64,000 nt of DNA, taken from contig LNKV01000007.1 in assembly GCA_001465935.1 (NCBI GenBank), positions 186,001 to 250,000 on the forward strand, read 5' to 3'. The stretch's first letter is position 1, and every line of letters begins with the position of its first letter. The position numbers were made by a program, and so were the translations under genes. The notes under the pieces were generated by a model. That model saw nothing but the letters and a program-made list of their open reading frames with translations. It did no database searches and was not told where the DNA came from. This document shows positions 11,486-22,884 of the stretch, one piece after another. This DNA comes from Clarireedia homoeocarpa (Eukaryota > Ascomycota > Leotiomycetes > Helotiales > Rutstroemiaceae).

Positions 11486-12670
11486 TTAAGATGATCTAGG
11501 CTGACTGGGGCGAGTACTCGAAATATGCGTTCTGGAGACTTGTGGTGGTAGACTCGGTACTGAACTTGTTGAATATGGAGCTTCGCGGATATGATACTCG
11601 ATGCCGGTTAAGGGTCGTCGTTGGTCCAAGCGAGGATATGAACCTATTGGTGCAGATGTATTGACACCTACGCGGTAATTGACGGGTGTTGACGGAGAAG
11701 GTGATCGTGCAGAGGCATATGAGAATTCCCTCAGTCTGCGTCGGTTATGAGCAGCAATGGCTTGCTCCATGGATTGGTGATACTGCGATGGTGTGCCAAT
11801 AAATGCTGGTCGTTCTGGGGCGGGTCGAGTACCGGGAATATTGGCATTGGGACTGAGCTCCGCATTGGGAATGGGATATCCATGCTCCACTGCATCTTTT
11901 AACCACTGCTCCCATTCCTCATCTAGAGGGATAGATGGATTGCCTGCTTCCCTTTGCGCAACGGCAGCCCTTAATCTCTCGTTGAGTTCGATCCCCACGC
12001 TTTGTATCTCGGTATCACTCTCTCCGTCGTCCTCCTCCATGTCATTCTCTTCTATTTCACCATCTTCTTCCATGTCTTCGACATCAGCGCGCGAGGCATG
12101 TGGCGTTCCGGTAACTCTCAACTCCGGTGGTACCCAATCTTTGATCCCGTCTCCCGTTGTGTCCCTAATGATGACCCCCTCTTCCTTCTCAAATCTCTCC
12201 TTTGCCCACCGTGTACCCTCCCATTTTGTCAAACTTGCAATTTCGGAATTCGTAAGTCTCAGGTTATCGAAAGCGCGGAATAGTCGTCTGTGCCACTGGA
12301 ATCGGGAAAGTCGAACGCGATGTGGCGGATGGGAGTAATCCAAGCCAGGGTACTTTGCTTCCTGCGAAGAGAGATGACCATAAAAAGCTGTGGTTTCAAG
12401 GCGAACTTCGGGCACAAGATTCCGTTGCAAGAAGGCTTGGAAATTTTGAGGATCGCCTGCCTTTGGCTTAGGAAACATGCACTCGTAAACGAGCTGGTCG
12501 ATAGGACGGCCCTTCATGATGGCTGAAGCGGCAATTGTACGTTGGGAAAAGATTGGATTTGCGGCGGAAAGAGGTCTTTTACGTACGACCGTGGCGGTAT
12601 CTAGCTGATTAAGGCGTAAATCAAAGATCGCTCGGAAATCGGGGTGATCCTTCGAAGGATGATTAGGCAC
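11486..12670 (-). CDS. Conserved hypothetical fungal protein, start unresolved
   Basis: Open frame of about 394 codons that I do not recognise functionally. The sequence reads like a real soluble protein: a basic N-terminal half with KGRPIDQLVYECMFPKPKAG, RFQWHRRLFRAFDNLR and GTRWAKERFEKEEG, then an acidic stretch (about residues 210-235, EEDGEIEENDMEEDDGE) and a Ser/Pro-rich low-complexity tail. There is no ATG at the 12670 end: the frame opens from a TAG near 12808 without a Met, so translation begins either at the ATG at 12517 or in an upstream exon spliced in near 12670-12730. The segment between 12670 and 12517 looks coding, which favours a missing short 5' exon. No signal peptide or TM segment. 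It stands alone between two repeat-rich gene-free tracts. Confidence 0.6.
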   Translation of the reverse strand: MPNHPSKDHPDFRAIFDLRLNQLDTATVVRKRPLSAANPIFSQRTIAASAIMKGRPIDQLVYECMFPKPKAGDPQNFQAFLQRNLVPEVRLETTAFYGHLSSQEAKYPGLDYSHPPHRVRLSRFQWHRRLFRAFDNLRLTNSEIASLTKWEGTRWAKERFEKEEGVIIRDTTGDGIKDWVPPELRVTGTPHASRADVEDMEEDGEIEENDMEEDDGESDTEIQSVGIELNERLRAAVAQREAGNPSIPLDEEWEQWLKDAVEHGYPIPNAELSPNANIPGTRPAPERPAFIGTPSQYHQSMEQAIAAHNRRRLREFSYASARSPSPSTPVNYRVGVNTSAPIGSYPRLDQRRPLTGIEYHIREAPYSTSSVPSLPPQVSRTHISSTRPSQPRSS

Positions 12671-12734
12671 AGCAGGATGGAGACGTCCACCTTGATCTTT
12701 GTAAGATGCGCAGTTGACTAAGTCGTGGATTGCT

Positions 12735-12795
12735 GGAAAACCCCGAGCCTCTGAGTGATCGTTCTCTGAGTGATCGTTCTCTGAGTGATCGTTTG
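12735..12795. repeat. 15-bp tandem repeat (about three copies) upstream of the hypothetical gene
   Basis: Near-identical units of ctgagtgatcgttct follow one another, lying just upstream of the coding segment and possibly inside its 5' UTR or first intron. Confidence 0.85.
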
Positions 12796-12799
12796 TCTG

Positions 12800-15700
12800 C
12801 GTCTATTGACTCCTGCTCCTGACCGTAAGTGAATTGATCCACCAATTATCGATACCGAAGGTTCCAAATGTGGAATGATGATGCACCAAGGTCGAGGTTC
12901 CAAGTGAATCCAAGCTTTAGCCTTTGTCGCTCCTTTGCGGGTGCGGGTACGGAGAACGAGAAAAGATTGGATAGCTTTTGAGACACGAGAAGCAGAGTGG
13001 CACAAAGAATTGTGCGACTGGAAGCAGTGAAGAATGGGGTGCCGGCGAAGAAGATTGAGAAGGAAAGACTGCGTATGTATCTTGTCTTTAGGTTTTTTGC
13101 GGTCGAGCTATCCGTGAATGGTTGGGAGAAATGGATTGGGAGATATATATGAAGATGGTTGCCGTTGGTTGCCGTTGATTACCCTAATTTTGCTGGAGAG
13201 GCGAAGACAAGTAAAAAAGGGAAGGCCAAAGGAAGGTTGGGAGGTGGAGTTGAGGTGGAGATTTGAAGAAGTACAAGTACGGGTACGGGGTGCGGTGGTG
13301 GGTGGTGGTGAGTGGTGGTGATGATGATGTATGAGCTGGTTTGCTGATGTGGTGTTTTAGGAATCGGAAAAAGTGTTCGTAAGTAAAATGGCTAGAGCTA
13401 GTGAAAGGTCGCTCGGGGGGACGGGATTGATTGCCTGCAGCAAGTGATTGAAATTAGACCATCACCACACCAAATGAGACACGACCATGAATAAAGCGAG
13501 AGTCAATGAGTGAGTGATCCTGGGAGTGGTCTGAGGAGGGATGTCACCCAGGCAAGACGAAACCGAAGCTGGATGGGATAATGCAGCAAGGTCGCCGGCA
13601 ATGTCGTCGTAAAGAGGGAAGATGGTTGTCGCAAAGAGGGAATATAATAAGCTGTCGCAAAGAGGGAATATACAAGTAATAATAGCAACAATAGAGTAAT
13701 AGCAAGAGCAATGGTTCTAATGCTGGAATCCTCGTCGTTATTTCTATTCTCAGTCCTGGACCAAGTATCGGAATCTTATGCGGTGCGGTGCGACCAAGGA
13801 ATGGGAATCGGTACTGTATCGAAGAGATTTGGAAGGCGTAGAAGGTATGGAAGGTATGGAAGGTATGGAAGCCGGTTCGAGGAGCTTCGAGTAGGGGGGC
13901 TAAACGAGATGTTATTCTATTAAAGCTCGAGTCGAGATATTATTCTGTTAAAGCTCGAGTCGAGAGATATTATTCTGTTTTGGCTCGAGTCGAGATATCA
14001 CATTTTCATGAAAACAGGATGCACCGAGTCATATTATATAACCCCCCCAGCTTCAACATGCTACTGTACAGGATGCGATCGCAATGCGTCCACATTGACT
14101 TGAGTAGTTCTATGGTGGTGAGAAGCAAAAAGTTCTCGAACCCTTCCCGTCCCTTCCTCTCCCACTTCGCCCTCCCCCCTCCCCCCTCCCTCCCCCTTGT
14201 TGTCACTTGTGTACATTCGAGATGCATCACCTACCAATGCATCATCTACCATTGATCTCACCGCATAGCATCGTTGCATCCATACAACCACTTCCCCGTA
14301 CGTCGTTCTGTGATTAATATGCTTAACCTTCTTACTCATTCCCATCCCCAGCTGGCCACCTCTCCGGTCAAGCATTCCAAGGTAGAAAGGACCTGGGTGC
14401 TTGATAGGTGCTTGATAGGTGGTTATTAAGATCTACACTTATGAATTGGTCTGCAATACCACGCTTCTGGCCTCATTCGCAACCCATCAATGGGCCATCA
14501 ATGGGATCATTCCTTGTTCTTTTCTCCCTCGAGCTGTCTCTCTCTCTCTCGCTGTCTATGTCTGTCCCTCTCTATCTCTGTCCGTCTCTGTCCGTCTCTG
14601 TCCGTCTCTGTCGGTCCTTCTCCATTACCTCCGGACACTTTGTACACTTCGGCCGGCCAGACTGGGACTCTACGTGGTCGTGGTCAATCAATGAACACGT
14701 CCTATGTCCCATGCGCAGCTACTCGAATTCCAAGTCGGCTGGCTTCTGGGTCTGTTCCACTTTCTTATCAGAGAGATCATCAGAATTATGGATTCATGGA
14801 TTCATGGACTCATGGATTCATGGACTCATGGATTCATGGTTGACTCTTACTAGCTGATCTAAAGGAGGCCATTTTCGACGCGGTACCATAGCTAGCTGAC
14901 CACGTTCGTAGACCTTTGCATTTCCCCTCGCCTCCACCGACATGTCCATCTCGCCGTACGAAGCATAAGCTCGCAAATTTCTCTCAATTCCCCATTGCCC
15001 ATTACCCGCATCCTGCCCGACGGAAAAGAGAAGAAGCTAGAAACGCGGAAACGTAGAAAATCCTTGAAAGTCCTTTGGAAATCCTTGGAAGAACGACTGT
15101 CTCCTCTCATCAAACTCATCAGACTCATCAGACTCATCAGACTCCTCAGACTCACCAGACTCACCAGACTCATCGGAGCCCATTCGCAGTTGACACCCTC
15201 ACATTGTCGAATCTGAATCCTGGTTGATGAAAACGTTTTGCTGCATATCATCCTCGAGTAGAATCCAATCACTTGGGCCCTTCAAAACCAGCCCTGCAAC
15301 CCTAGTGGGCATTCTCCTGCACTGCGAGCAATTTTTTTTCTACAAACTTACTCCCTACATTCTCTCCTTCCATATGAACACGACGAGCATTTCGAGCCAT
15401 CATCATCTTGCGTTGCCGTCCAATAATCATATTACTTTGTCTTCACAAAATGCAAGTACTAATACAAAATAGCAGCGACACAGCTTCCCGGCAATTCAGG
15501 AGATCCAATCATCTGTCAGAGCTTCGTTTTTGCTCCTCCCAAGTGCTTGCGAGCCACCATCCAATTAAGGTCCAGAAGCTCCGCGTCCATGAGAAACTTC
15601 TCCACATCCAAATCGCGAACATTTCGCCCAATAATCCTTCCTTTCATCCTTCCACCTCAGTCAGTCAACGTTTCCTGCCACCGAGTACGAAGTATGTATT

Positions 15701-18060
15701 TGCAGGAAAAGAAAAAAAAGAAAAAGTTCCCGCCGACAGCTCCCCGCCACTCATCCACTCATCCACTCATCCACCTCATGATCCCAAGGGCCGCAAAATC
15801 GACCCTCTGCAAAGTTGCACGTCAACACACATGGTAAGCCCACCCAATCATTTCGCCATCTCGTGACATAAAAGAAGGATCCCAGATCCACCTCGAGCTG
15901 AGCTTTTCAACGTAAGAAGATAAACAAAAACAAACAGAATTTCCTAACGTTAATTCCCAAGAGGCTCTGGTTTATTCCCGATCCCGGAAAAAGATGCATT
16001 TTCGGGAAGATAAGGGTCTGGTATAAGGCTACCTGCATAGTAACCTTACTCTTTGCATACCTTCACGATCCTGTACAGACCCGGATTTTTTTTTCTTCAG
16101 CTCGGTGCATATCCTCCCATCGTAGGAGTGATACAGTAAAGATCCCGCGAGGCATAATACATGGGAAAGCATCGTCAATGTTGGGGTTTCCTCCTCTAGG
16201 AATTCATAGCATAATGAAAGAATATGCATCTTCTCAGCTCTTCGCTTCCTTTCGCTCTACTATGCGGATATGTTTGAATCTGTCCTGAATATATTCTCCC
16301 TTGCCCCATCGTAACACAAGCCCAACTAACATTCGATCCTTCCCTCACCATCCCGGTCTTCCAAGTTCCCGCATCCTTCAATCCCATCTACTCGGTCTTT
16401 CCCCTTCACAAGCAAGATACCAACGCTACCCAATGTCTTCTCTTCCTCAGCCTGCCTGCCTGCCTCCCGCTTACCGCACAGCTACTTCCATAAAGAGAGC
16501 AAGAGCACTGCCTGGCTGCCATGTAACACTCGAACTCCTCCCACATCTTCAATCCCAAGCTCAAAAACCCATCCCTGTCCGGCACCACACAAGACGATTC
16601 TACCCCCGAATCAGCTATATCCTGCGTGCGCCTTTACATATTACTCTAAACGGCCCACAGTGCGACTAACTCGCGCTAACTAGACGCGTCTCGCCAAATC
16701 CGCATCTTTCTTCCTTCCATCTCCCCTCTATCTATCTCTCTGCAATACAGTACTATCACTACTTACAAACCCCCGTTCTATGTATAGTTGGTCCAACCAC
16801 ACTGCACTGCTCTCCCTAAATAGATAGTACAGTACAGTAGACCCATACCGGGATCTTTACGCAGTGCAGTGCAGTGCAGTGCAGTACATATAACCTTCCT
16901 TACTGGCCTCTCCTCTCTCTCTCTCTCTCTCCCTCTCCCTCTTCCTCAACCCACCCCCTCCCCTAGTTCCATAGCACAATCTCTCCCCCCCCACCCCTCT
17001 TCAATACCCGGAAGTGAACTCATATCTGTATATCCTACAAGCACAAACAACTCCCACCTATCCATCCATTCTATATTCCTCACACCTTCCTTCCTTCCTT
17101 CCTATCTCCTCTCTCTCTCTCTCTCTCTCATCCAGCAAACATCCGTCTGCCCCATATAGTAAGTAACATATACATACATACATCATCTGGACTCAACACC
17201 ACCTATCTCGTACGTATATGAAGTAAAGTAAAGTAAAGTAAACTAAAATCAGCCCGCTATAATAAAATCGCTAGATAGAAGGAAGGAAGGAAGGAAGTCT
17301 GGTCTTTGTACTGTAGATAGATAGATAGATAGATGTTGATGGTCAAACTCCTCGCCATTAATTAGTCAGTCTTTCTTACAGTATGAGTTGTCTTTTATTC
17401 TTGGAGTGTGGGTTTGTGTTTGGGGATCCTGTGTTTATATGTGTGTGTGTGGGTAGTAGATGCTGGTAATGCATACATAGACTTACTCGGGTATACAGAG
17501 TCTACCATACTCTACCCCCCAACGCAGTGCTAGACCTGGGCCTTGAGGGATGGCGGGGCTGTTGTTCTGTTCCTTTTCTTTCCTGTATGAACCCCTTGGT
17601 ATGGGTGGGGCGCAGGAGGTTACGGAGATTTGGGGGGGAGGTATTCTGGTGGGGTGGGGCAGCTTTTGAGATGAAATGGATAGGTAGAGGAGAGAGGGGG
17701 GAGGAGAGGAGGGGGGGATAGATGAGGGAGACAAAGGGAGGGATCGTTGAATGGAATCGAGGTCCAAGGAGGAAGGAATAAGAGGAAGATGGAGAGAGGT
17801 GGGAAAAGTAGATAGATTATAAATAGTGATATAAAGAAAGAAATAGATTAGGTTTGGTTGTAAAAGAGGATAGAGCAAGAGTAAGTATAAATATAGTAAG
17901 TGAACGAAGGGAGGAGCGAAAGGGTGAAGAAGGTAAGGTGATGAGCGAGCATATAAGTCAAATCCCACAAGTATATACCAACCAATCATCTATCAATTTT
18001 CTCCAAGAGGTCCAAGGTTGTTCGCCTTCCTCGAGTTCTATTGATTCAAAGTCATTGGAA
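12800..18060. repeat. Large gene-free, low-complexity tract
   Basis: Over 5 kb in which I find no convincing gene. It holds many short arrays: ggaaggtat (13840-13870), a triplicated palindrome (13922-13995), (ct)n and gtccgtctct units (14535-14612), attcatgg/actcatgg (14790-14840), cagactcat (15115-15175), gcagt (16861-16886), (ct)n (16911-16940 and 17110-17130), cctt (17087-17103), aagta (17221-17242), aagg (17279-17297) and gata (17315-17335). Open frames over 100 codons here are repeat translations or unsupported. It may include an extended promoter or leader for the hypothetical gene at 11.5-12.7 kb. Confidence 0.75.
13922..13995. repeat. Triplicated unit carrying the palindrome ctcgagtcgag
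   Basis: Three tandem units of about 28-30 bases, each with ctcgagtcgag followed by an AT-rich spacer (atattattctgtt). The two complete spacers are almost identical. This is distinct from the simple-sequence arrays around it. Confidence 0.85.
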
Positions 18061-18210
18061 TGAGATCAAGTACACTGTACATGAAACTCCGAGGTTCTAC
18101 AAAAGGAAATATGAACATTCTGTCTGAGTTGTTTTATATATCTGCCGTTAACCTAATTACATATGAAATAAAAGGTATTTTGCAAATTCCAAACAAGCAT
18201 AACTCCCATT

Positions 18211-21200
18211 TTAGGATCGGTTTTGCTCTAACCAGTCAGCAAGCAAATCCTCCGATACTACTCGTAAAGGATGTCCTATCTCATACTTGACTCGCTTGAT
18301 GTTAACTACATGTTCTAGTAGTGCAACAGCTTCCTTGATCTGCCCATTTGAGTGGTATGCACGAGCAAGTTCATGTTGTGAGGCTAACCGATCCGGGTGA
18401 TTCTCTGCTAGTACTTCTTCGATTTTGACTATATACTCAAGTAATACAATCGCTTTTTTGATCTGCTCATTTGAGTAGTATACACGAGCAAGTTCATACT
18501 GTGAGGTTAACCGAGAAGGGTGATTCTCAGCTAGAGCCTCCCTGATCTTGACTATATGCTCAAGTAATACAATCGCCTTTTTGGTCTGACTATTTGAGTG
18601 GTATACACAAGCAAGTTCATGCTGTGAGGCTAACCGTTCCGGGTGATTCTCAGCTAGCACCTCCCTGATCTTGACTACATACTCAAGTAATACGATCGCC
18701 TCTTTGATCTGCCCATTTGAGTGGTATGCACAAGCAAGTTCATGCTGTGAGGCTAACCGATCTGGATGATTCTCAGCTAGAGCCTCCCTGATCTTGACTA
18801 CATACTCAAGCAATACGATCGCCTCTTTGATCTGCCCATTTGAGTGGTATACACGAGCAAGTAAATACTGTGAGGTTAACCGAGAAGGGTGATTCTCAGC
18901 TAGTGTATCTCTGATCTTGACTATATACTCAAGTAATACGACCGCCTCTTTGATCTGCCCATTTGAGTGGTATACAAGAGCAAGTAAACTCTGTGAGGCT
19001 AACCGATCCGGGTGATTCTCAGCTAGCGCTTCTTCGATCTTGACTATATACTCAAGCAATACAATTGCCTCTTTGATCTGCCCATTTGAGTGGTATACAC
19101 GAGCAAGTTCATGCTGTGAGGCTAGCAGATGCGGGTGATTCTCAGCTAGTATAGTTTTTCTGATCTTAACTATATGCTCGAGCAGTGTTATAGCCTCATT
19201 TATCTGCAGATTCTCTATGTAAGTATAGGCAAGTGTATGCTGTGAGGCTAGTAGATCCGGGTGATCCTCAGCCAGCATAGTCTCTTTGATCTTGACCACC
19301 TTCTGGAGTAGTGCTACCGCTTTCTCGTACTTTCCTAAATTGTATAAGTTCCTTGCGTGGAGATCGTATAACGAGAGAGACTCATAAGAAGGTTCTTCTG
19401 GATTCTTGCTAAATCTGGTAAATACATCTCTTAGAAGATGGCTAAGCCTAGTGTCCTGTCGCATATTACGTAATATGTAGCCACATTTGAGAAGAATTGG
19501 AATAATAATAGATTCGTCTGCAAATGAGAATACAACTTTAATCTCGATATCTAGATACGATTGTATATGCGGCAAAAGCTGTTTCTCTTGAGTCCCCCAA
19601 ATTGTAGAGTTGTATTGAGAAAGTGTAAGAAGACACCCAGCAGCTATCCAAGCTACCCCTTGATGTTCTGGGTCTTGTCGGTCTTTGGCCCAGACGTGTG
19701 CTAATGGGTGCATAGATAATCCCTCTAGACCATCTACGCCGTACCGCGTAACTAAGGATAGTGACACCAGCTGAGAGCTCGCCTCGATGAGACGAGAAGA
19801 ATCCCATTTATCGTCCTCTACTACTAGAAAGCCAGGCAATCGCGAAACATGACTTGGAGACAGATCATCTATATTGTTTGTCTTGTTATAACTTTGGACT
19901 TCTCTGCCCCTATCCCATGCGCCTTGGAAAATCCAAAGAGGAAGGACAGCGGAATCTAACATTGATAGGATTGCAAGCAAATTAAGAGCATCTTTTGCAG
20001 CTTCGCTTTCGGATTCCTCAAGTGTCTGTGCTGATGCTTCGAAGGTTGTGTAAACATCATGATATCTGGACCCAGCTTGTTTGGGCCGGAATTGCATAAT
20101 TCGCTTCCGCTGGCGTCGATAGATCTCAGGATATTCGTGCAATCGACAGTGGCCTTGGGCAACATATGCACCCGCTTGGATCAGTGCAAGCGTATGTGAC
20201 CCTAGAAGTTGAATAATTGTCTCGGCTTGACCGTTGTACGACTGCCAGGATTCTTTGGGGATCTTTGCTGCCTTTAGAAGAAGCTGCTTTGAATCCTCAT
20301 TTCCAAGACCTTCTAACGCTTCGAATTGCTCCGGGCTATACTCCTTGCAGTCAGAAACACGAGATGTCATGATAACTGCGCCGTAAGTTCCGGATGGAAA
20401 GTAAATCTGATAATCGAAGTTCGGATTATCGGCGTTGTCGAGAATAAGAAGCCAGGGTTGTTTAGTACTTGCGAGCACCTGGAGAGCATCAGGCAAGCTC
20501 TCGGCTGAGCTTCCTAGCAGCTTTGCAATAGAGATAAACCCGCTCTCTGCTGTAGAGGCTTTGTCGATATCGACCCAGAATACCCCCCAGAACCTATAAT
20601 TATGAGTTAAAAATATTAGTCAAGATTGAAGACAGTAATATAAAGAAATAGATATATCATACTCTTCTCGCATTTGACTTGCAATTTGTAAACAAATCTC
20701 GCTCTTTCCTTGTCCGCCTAGGCCAGTGATCACGAACCTCTTCTGCTTATCGGGGGGGGAAGTAGAGTCACTACGTATAGCCTTTTGTATTCGATGTAGA
20801 AGCTCACCACGTCCAGTGAATAGAGTATTAATAGTGCGGGGTACCATCCAGTGCACATTTCCTTGGCTTGTAGCGCCGACGTCTGGCTGAGGCTGCTGAG
20901 CGTCTGGGCTAGTATTAGTCAATGACTCGTAATGCCATATCAAAATGTTACATATAAATCGGACAGATTGCCTTACATGTCTTCCGATGTTTTAGGACGC
21001 CCGACGCCTCTTGTGCTAAGGTTTTAATGGAACCTCCGACGAGCTTGAAATTGGGGTCCTCTGGGCCGCCAAACTTATTCATCCCTGAATGTGCTGCATG
21101 TAGTCCTTGACGTCGAAACCCGTGTAAGCACGCAGAAGACTCTGCAACAAGCTGATCCCCGTTAATCGAAGCTGTTATTGCGTTGACAGAGGGCACCTAC

Positions 21201-22080
21201 AATTTTATATGTACGACGAGAAGATAGCCTAGCTGCGAGACTCTTTGTAAGGAGTTTCCTCAACAGCTCCGTCTTCTTTGTCTCAAAGAAACACCGGACA
21301 GGTAGCCTTACAGACTCGGCATTAGCAATTTCGGTAAAATTCTGGACTCGCTGACGGACGAAGTCGTGCTTTTCTTCTAGGTCGCGTACTAGCTGGTCCG
21401 ATGACTGTTCACCCATGATTCCCTTGACGGCAACCAACCACTGGGCCTGCTTAGCCGCTTCGCTTCCGGAGAATGGAGTCGCGAGGAAAACGGCACCCAC
21501 GGTAGAGAGTAGAACATGGTGATAGGGGCTGCCCTCCTGGGCTGCTCGACAAATCGCCTGGCCGAATTAGCTAAGCTGTGCTACTTACTTAGCATAACAT
21601 ACCTCGGCTAGAACAAGTCCCCCAAAACATGATGCCACAAAGATAATTGGTCGGTCTTGAGAGGCTCGCTCTCCTGCGACGCAAGCAAGTAAGTTGTCGG
21701 CATGGCCGAGCATAGTCTGAACTGGGGCGTCTTGGAAGCAGTTGGCATCCCAATCATATGTGTATATCCTTGCCTCTGGCACTATTGCGGGCAGCATTTC
21801 ACTGTCCCTAATCCAGTTTACTGTTCTGCTTCCATTCTTTCTATGTTCCCATGTTCGTGGTGATTCGGTGTCCAAGCCATGGATTGCGATAATGCTGTAT
21901 ATTTTAGCTTGTTAGCATTCATATGAAAGGCATTTGACGCACTCGATGGTGGTATTTTCAATGGAATTGTTGCTTGGGACGACCTGTCGAAGCCCTAAAA
22001 GTCGCTGGTTTCGGGATACCTGTACTTGGTCAGCATATTCTAAGTCTGCCAACTTCAGCCGGTATACTGTAACGTACCAT
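18211..22080 (-). CDS. Fungal NLR: alpha/beta-hydrolase - NB-ARC - TPR receptor-like protein
   Basis: Multi-exon gene. N-terminus (22.08-21.2 kb): hydrolase-like domain with IIAIHGLDTESPRTWEH and, at the nucleophile elbow, FVASCFGGLVLAE. Then a linker with ESSACLHGFRRQGLH, reached by splicing a GTGCCC...TTGCAG intron (about 21192-21137). NB-ARC region (20.9-19.9 kb): VPRTINTLFTGR, P-loop GLGGQGKSEICLQIA and Walker-B-like PWLLILDNADNPN. C-terminus (19.4-18.2 kb): about nine TPR units, most exactly 41 residues. The likely start is an ATG at 22080-22078 directly followed by a GTACGT intron, so the first coding exon may encode Met alone; this is the least certain part. Fungal NLRs of this layout act in non-self recognition and programmed cell death by family analogy. 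No in-frame stop remains after splicing, so the gene looks intact. Confidence 0.85.
18300..19270 (-). repeat. 123-bp tandem repeat encoding the TPR array
   Basis: The motif tgcccatttgagtggta and its variants recurs at 18341, 18464, 18587, 18710 and onwards at an exact 123-base spacing, i.e. 41 codons. Inner units differ at only a few positions, while the two outermost units on the 5' side of the gene are 42 residues and more diverged. High copy-to-copy identity points to recent duplication or gene conversion. Confidence 0.95.
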
Positions 22081-22884
22081 TTCGAGACTTTAAGGGCTCT
22101 GAATCAAAGACTTGGACCTTAGTCGGCTCTACGATGTTCGATATATGAAGGAAGCATCAGTTCGACCCAATAGATGCGTAACAGCCGTGAATTGAGTCGA
22201 AATGTCAGCAAAACGCCGGGTCTGCTATCGTGGCAATCACGAATGACTCAAAGCAGTCGAATCTCTGTGTTTTCGGAGTTGAAATCAAGGATTAGACCGG
22301 CACTTATAATGGCGCTGCTGAACGACAGCCTCGCGACTATGGACTCACTGCTTCGTTCGACTATATGTCTGGGCTGGTGATTTTGACCTTGACTTTGGTG
22401 CATGCTGTTGCCGTAAAGTGCTCTGGATCTGCCAAATCAGGTTTGAAGCGTGTTGTTATCTGCTGCACTGGCTGCGCCGTGATGTTCATCCTGATTTGCG
22501 CCACGTCCGAATGTCTAACCGAGTTGGGTATTCAGCGTAACACAGACAAGGCATGCTGTTCTTATGATTGGCAGCGCACAGAGAACAGGAAGATTCGGAA
22601 TGATCCATTGTCACTGAATGTTGCGAGAATCTAGATAGATTAATATGTTTATTCTCCAAAAGGATCCAAGAACCAGATTCTATGACAGTTTCCTCGTCGG
22701 AAAGAAGTTGAGTTTCTGTGATATTTAGGTTGCCGAGAAGGATATGAGATTCTGTATTCTGTACTCTGTACTATTGTTGTCGAAGAGGTAACATACAGAG
22801 CAAGCAGTGGCGGGGTTATCACGGGTGCGGGGTCATTGTGAGATACAGTAGTCATCGCACGGACAGGCCACGACTCCGCCGGAA
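22081..22884. other. Intergenic region without a recognised gene
   Basis: About 800 bases between the divergent NLR and DUF6601 genes. A 90-codon frame on the plus strand at 22365-22634 has a hydrophobic start but nothing I recognise, so I leave it unannotated. The region probably contains both promoters. Confidence 0.4.

Noticed and set aside
14408..14857. Plus-strand frames of 117-149 codons as a gene
   Set aside because: Content is mostly (ct)n, gtccgtctct and attcatgg repeats (SLSLSLS, MDSWIHG); no homology.
18300..19270. CRISPR-like regular repeats
   Set aside because: The 123-bp period is a whole number of codons and translates as TPR units within one long frame; there are no unique spacers.
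20948..21200. Possible frameshift in the NLR between hydrolase and linker
   Set aside because: A phase-1 intron with donor GTGCCC and acceptor TTGCAG yields TYKIVESSACLHGF, so no break is needed.
22365..22634. 90-codon plus-strand frame with hydrophobic start as a small secreted protein
   Set aside because: Cysteines and hydrophobic start are suggestive, but there is no recognised family, no supporting splice or UTR signal, and it lies in a promoter-like gap.
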